Shown here one piece after another: positions 61,216 to 64,000 of a stretch of DNA of 64,000 nucleotides; positions within the stretch are counted from its first letter, which is position 1, and each line of letters starts with the position of its first letter. Location of the stretch: NCBI RefSeq assembly GCF_001494595.1, contig NZ_LN929907.1, positions 1,431,468 through 1,495,467 of the forward strand, given 5' to 3'. The notes beneath the pieces are model-generated. The model saw only the letters and a list, made by a program, of their open reading frames with translations. It was not told the DNA's origin and searched no databases. Position numbers and translations under genes: made by a program. The DNA is from Mycobacterium sp. M26. Its GTDB lineage: Bacteria; Actinomycetota; Actinomycetes; Mycobacteriales; Mycobacteriaceae.

Positions 61216-61701
61216 CTACTGGCCGGTGAGGTAGGGGCCGACGTGGAACGTCTGGGCGATGGTGGTGGCGAAGGCACTCACGCCGTCGCCCACGTTGGTG
61301 AAGAAGTCTCCCACCGGTCCAGGCAGGATGTTGCCGACCAACTTGAGAAGCTCTCCCGTTGCCTCGACGAAGACATAGGCGACGGTGCCGACATACACCA
61401 CAACGCCCCGGACGATGGCCTGAGTGCCGGCGATCGCCCCTTCGACGGTGTAGCAGCCCAGCTTGAAGTTGGCCGTGGCGCACGGATCGGTGACCGCGGA
61501 CGCGGAGGCGTTAGCGGAAGGAACGATGACCGGATCGACCACCAGCGAGGCCGCACTGCCAATGTTCTCTGCGAATGGAGCAAGACTTGGTCCCGCATGT
61601 GCGACGACCGGAGTGAGTGTGGCAGCTGCAGCGACCGCCAATGCTGCGGTCGAAATCTGCAACTTCTTGGCGCCGAATTGAAGCGTCGCAGCTGTGGACA
61701 T
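61216..61701 (-). CDS. Secreted hypothetical protein
   Basis: A 161-residue protein with a signal peptide (about residues 13-36, LQISTAALAVAAAATLTPVVAHA, cleavage after AHA) and a mature part with two Cys (DPCATANFKLGC) and hydrophobic helical stretches (GVVVYVGTVAYVFVEATGELL). ATG 61701 has GGGGAC upstream. It looks like a mycobacterial exported protein of unknown function at the edge of the EPS locus. Confidence 0.7.
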   Translation of the reverse strand: MSTAATLQFGAKKLQISTAALAVAAAATLTPVVAHAGPSLAPFAENIGSAASLVVDPVIVPSANASASAVTDPCATANFKLGCYTVEGAIAGTQAIVRGVVVYVGTVAYVFVEATGELLKLVGNILPGPVGDFFTNVGDGVSAFATTIAQTFHVGPYLTGQ

Positions 61702-61859
61702 GTCCCCGAACCCCCTGTGAATAGCCTGATAGCTGGCGTAAGCGTCTCACCGTCAATAGGGGCTGTCAACCGGAACGCGCAGACCCGCAAATCAGTTATT
61801 GACGATGAAAGAAATTGATCTTCACTCGCGACAATAACGGGCCGCTGAAGTGAAAGTCG

Positions 61860-62921
61860 TTACGAAATCAACGAATACGCGAACCCGCTGATATCGCGCA
61901 CCGTTGAACCGAACACGTCCGGCATCACGGCGGGAAACAGCAGGTCACCGCCGTGGCAGGTGCCCACGACTACTCGTCCGGCCGCGGGTACGCCCGCCGC
62001 CAGCAGTCGGCGGTAGTAGTGAAGTCCTTCATCGCGCAGCGGATCAAGCTCGTTGACCGATATGACGTGCGGTGGCAATCCGATCAAATCTTCGTCGGAA
62101 GCCGTTCCGGCCCAGCATGTCACATCATTCACATACGTCTCAGATGGGTCATACACCGATCCCAACAGCGCAGCCTGCTGGCAGCTGATGAAGTAACCGT
62201 CGTTTTCCCGCAACGACGGGAATTCCTCGGGATAGTCCAGCCACCTATTAGAGATGTAAGGGCATTGCGCGTAGGCGCCGGCGATCTCGCCGAGCCAGCC
62301 CTCGCGCTTGGCCTTGTGGGTGACGGTCAGTGTCAGGTTCCCGCCACCGGACTCGCCCGCCACGATCAGGTGGGTCACTCCGAGTTCGGCGGCATTGGCA
62401 TACACCCACCGCGTAGCTGCGGCGCAGTCGTTCAATCCTGCCGGGTAGGGGTGCACTCCCAGACGTCCGGCTGAGTTCCTGAATTCGACGCCGACCGCCA
62501 CGAGCCCGGTGGCTGCCAACGACTCACGCAGATGCCGGTAGGCGGCGTCGGCCGCACTACCGATTGCCATGCCGCCCCCGTGGAAATGCACGACGGCCGG
62601 CAGTGGGCCGGCCGCCGCGTCGGGGCGACTGATGAACAGTGTCAGTTCGTTGCCGTCCCCACCGCTGATCGTCACCGTGGTCGTCGTGACTCCGGCTGGT
62701 GCCGGAGCGGCGAGGGCCAGCGTGTCGAACACCGCCCCGATGGCCTCCTCGGCGGCCGCCGCGTAAGCCAGCCGGTGCTCGATCGGGGAGTCGACCGACA
62801 GCGGCGCCTCCGGCAGGGCGTCGGCCAATCCGAGCGGTGCGAACGCCGCCACCATTCGGGGATCGGACCGGGGATCGGTCCCGAGAGTGCAGTTGGGGTC
62901 AGCGAGTCGGCCAGCAAGCAT
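61860..62921 (-). CDS. Alpha/beta hydrolase fold-3 (HSL-type) esterase
   Basis: A 353-residue hormone-sensitive-lipase-family enzyme. The oxyanion motif is HFHGGGMAIG, the nucleophile elbow GESGGG, the acid Asp in NELDPLRDEG and the base His in GTCHGGD. It acts on short-chain esters. No signal peptide is seen. The 158-bp gap before it (61702-61859) shows nothing convincing. Confidence 0.85.
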   Translation of the reverse strand: MLAGRLADPNCTLGTDPRSDPRMVAAFAPLGLADALPEAPLSVDSPIEHRLAYAAAAEEAIGAVFDTLALAAPAPAGVTTTTVTISGGDGNELTLFISRPDAAAGPLPAVVHFHGGGMAIGSAADAAYRHLRESLAATGLVAVGVEFRNSAGRLGVHPYPAGLNDCAAATRWVYANAAELGVTHLIVAGESGGGNLTLTVTHKAKREGWLGEIAGAYAQCPYISNRWLDYPEEFPSLRENDGYFISCQQAALLGSVYDPSETYVNDVTCWAGTASDEDLIGLPPHVISVNELDPLRDEGLHYYRRLLAAGVPAAGRVVVGTCHGGDLLFPAVMPDVFGSTVRDISGFAYSLIS

Positions 62922-62940
62922 CAGCTGACTCTAGTCGCCG

Positions 62941-64000
62941 TCAGCCCTTGCATTCGGAAATTCGCCGTCGGAGAAATGCCCTCCCGGGTTCAGAGCCATT
63001 GATTTCCAGCGCGTTCCGGTACCACTGCGCAGCCTCGCGATGACGTCCGGCCCGACGCAGGAGGTCGGCGCGCACCGTGGCGGCAAGGTTCGACCGGGCC
63101 AACCGTGGATCGTGGGCGACCTTCTCCAGGGCCTCCAGCCCGTCGGAGGGACGGTCCCGAAGCCCTATCGCCAGTGCCCGATTTACCCGCACCACCGGTG
63201 AATCGGTGAGTTCGACCAGGCGGTCATAGGCCAGGCAGATCGTCACCCAGTTGGTGTGGTCCCAGTCCGGTGCGGTCGCATGCACCGCGGCGATCACCGC
63301 CTGGGGGAGATACGGTCCGGTCGACCCCTCTGCATGTCGCAATGCGGCGAGCCCACGGCTGATTTTGCCGCGATCCCACCGACGACGGTCCTGCTCCTCC
63401 AGCGGTATCAGAGCGCCGGAGGGGTCGACACGGGTAGCACGCCGCGAATCATGCAGCAGAACAAGGGCATGCAACGCATGAGCCTCCAACTCACCGTCCA
63501 TCAGCGTGCACAGTTCACCGGCAAGTCGCGCCCCCTCGTCACATAGTTCATCGCGGATCGCCGACGGCCCGCCAGTCGACCAGTAGCCTTCGGTGAACAC
63601 CGAGTAGATACAAGACAGGACGTGCGGTGTCCGCTGCGGCAGCAGCTCGGCGTCGGGAATACGCAAGGGGATATTGGCATGCCGAATCTTGTTCTTGGCG
63701 CGAGTGATTCGTTGACCGACTGCTGACTCGCTCTGCAGCAGCGCCCGCGCGATCTCGGGAACGGTCAGGCCCGACACCAAGCGCAGTGTCAGCGCCAGCT
63801 GCGAGGTGCGCTCGAGGGCCGGATGGGCACAGGTGAACATCATCCGCAGCTCGTCGTCCCGCACCGGATGCACGTCAGCCCTGTCCGTGCGGGCCACAAT
63901 GTCATCGACCACGGCGGCCAATTCCTTTCCCGGACGCAGCGATTCGCGCCGTAGCCGGTCGCGGGCGCGGTTGCGCGCGGCCGTGATCAGCCACGCTCCG
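62941..64000 (-). CDS. ECF sigma factor with C-terminal TPR-like domain (ECF42 type, 5' truncated)
   Basis: The frame enters from the window edge and reads AWLITAARNRARDRLRRES, the end of sigma region 2. Region 4 follows (TLRLVSGLTVPEIARALLQSESAVGQRITRAKNKIR), then a long helical C-terminal domain (DUF6596/TPR-like) with the YSVFTEGYWSTGG signature and repeats such as VRVNRALAIGL, typical of ECF42 sigma factors. The first codons are missing; the TTG at 63921 is internal. In this class the extension is thought to replace an anti-sigma factor. Targets are not visible. Confidence 0.85.
   Translation of the reverse strand, partial: GAWLITAARNRARDRLRRESLRPGKELAAVVDDIVARTDRADVHPVRDDELRMMFTCAHPALERTSQLALTLRLVSGLTVPEIARALLQSESAVGQRITRAKNKIRHANIPLRIPDAELLPQRTPHVLSCIYSVFTEGYWSTGGPSAIRDELCDEGARLAGELCTLMDGELEAHALHALVLLHDSRRATRVDPSGALIPLEEQDRRRWDRGKISRGLAALRHAEGSTGPYLPQAVIAAVHATAPDWDHTNWVTICLAYDRLVELTDSPVVRVNRALAIGLRDRPSDGLEALEKVAHDPRLARSNLAATVRADLLRRAGRHREAAQWYRNALEINGSEPGRAFLRRRISECKG

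Overview
The window is chromosomal DNA from a high-GC mycobacterium, most likely a rapidly growing Mycolicibacterium-type species. The evidence is an echA3-like gene, a glyoxalase II gene, tRNA-Thr, tRNA-Met, rpmG, hadA-hadB-hadC, tRNA-Trp, secE, nusG, rplK and rplA in the same order as in Mycobacterium tuberculosis, together with mycolic-acid cyclopropane synthase-type genes, an IniB-like protein, UsfY, a PE-PPE-domain serine hydrolase and LdtMt2-type L,D-transpeptidases.

Layout. 1-4.4 kb: the end of an amino-acid ABC transporter binding protein, a ROK repressor with two operator-like repeats, and a large secreted Ig-like/beta-propeller protein. 4.4-12.9 kb: a DUF5709 protein, a small redox module (frameshifted small gene, haem membrane protein, NuoF-like flavoprotein), an alpha/beta hydrolase, a TetR regulator behind a triple operator, a DUF5994 gene pair, a cold-shock protein with a DEAD-box helicase, and an acrylyl-CoA reductase-like enzyme. 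13-16.7 kb: lipid genes, namely a beta-ketoacyl synthase whose catalytic Cys is Asp and two cyclopropane synthase-family genes, then a methyltransferase. 16.8-25 kb: a secreted protein, a NYN-LOTUS protein, and an envelope-stress island in which two paralogous L,D-transpeptidases flank a six-gene Asp23/Gls24 operon and a divergent ECF sigma factor gene. 25-30.8 kb: a tiny Cys-rich (metallothionein-like) peptide behind a CsoR/RicR-type copper operator, an HD protein, two tandem membrane-protein paralogues (one altered by a perfect 98-bp duplication), usfY behind a consensus CRP site, and an orphan iniB-like gene with long Gly-rich repeats. 30.8-37.4 kb: SDR, TetR, crotonase, GH25-like, PE-PPE and glyoxalase II genes. 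37.5-42.3 kb: the conserved tRNA/had/sec/ribosomal block. 42.3-44.2 kb: two membrane-anchored EEP phosphatase/nuclease paralogues. 44.3-61.1 kb: a Wzx/Wzy-type exopolysaccharide locus. 61.2-64 kb: a secreted protein, an HSL-family esterase and a truncated ECF sigma factor.

How the parts fit. The EPS locus has the parts expected for polymer assembly: an initiating phosphoglycosyltransferase, a sugar-nucleotide 6-dehydrogenase, glycosyltransferases, flippase, Wzy-like polymerase, Wzc-type tyrosine autokinase with its cognate low-molecular-weight phosphatase, an acyltransferase, FkbM and other methyltransferases, and a heparinase-like lyase. This is uncommon in well-studied mycobacteria and is the strongest candidate for a poorly described system. 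Seven of its start sites lie just behind a run of five or six G. The 18-25 kb island looks like an envelope-stress unit joining Asp23-type membrane-associated proteins to peptidoglycan cross-linking. The had/sec/nus/rpl block is housekeeping.

All assignments come from reading the sequence and remembered family features. No database search was run.
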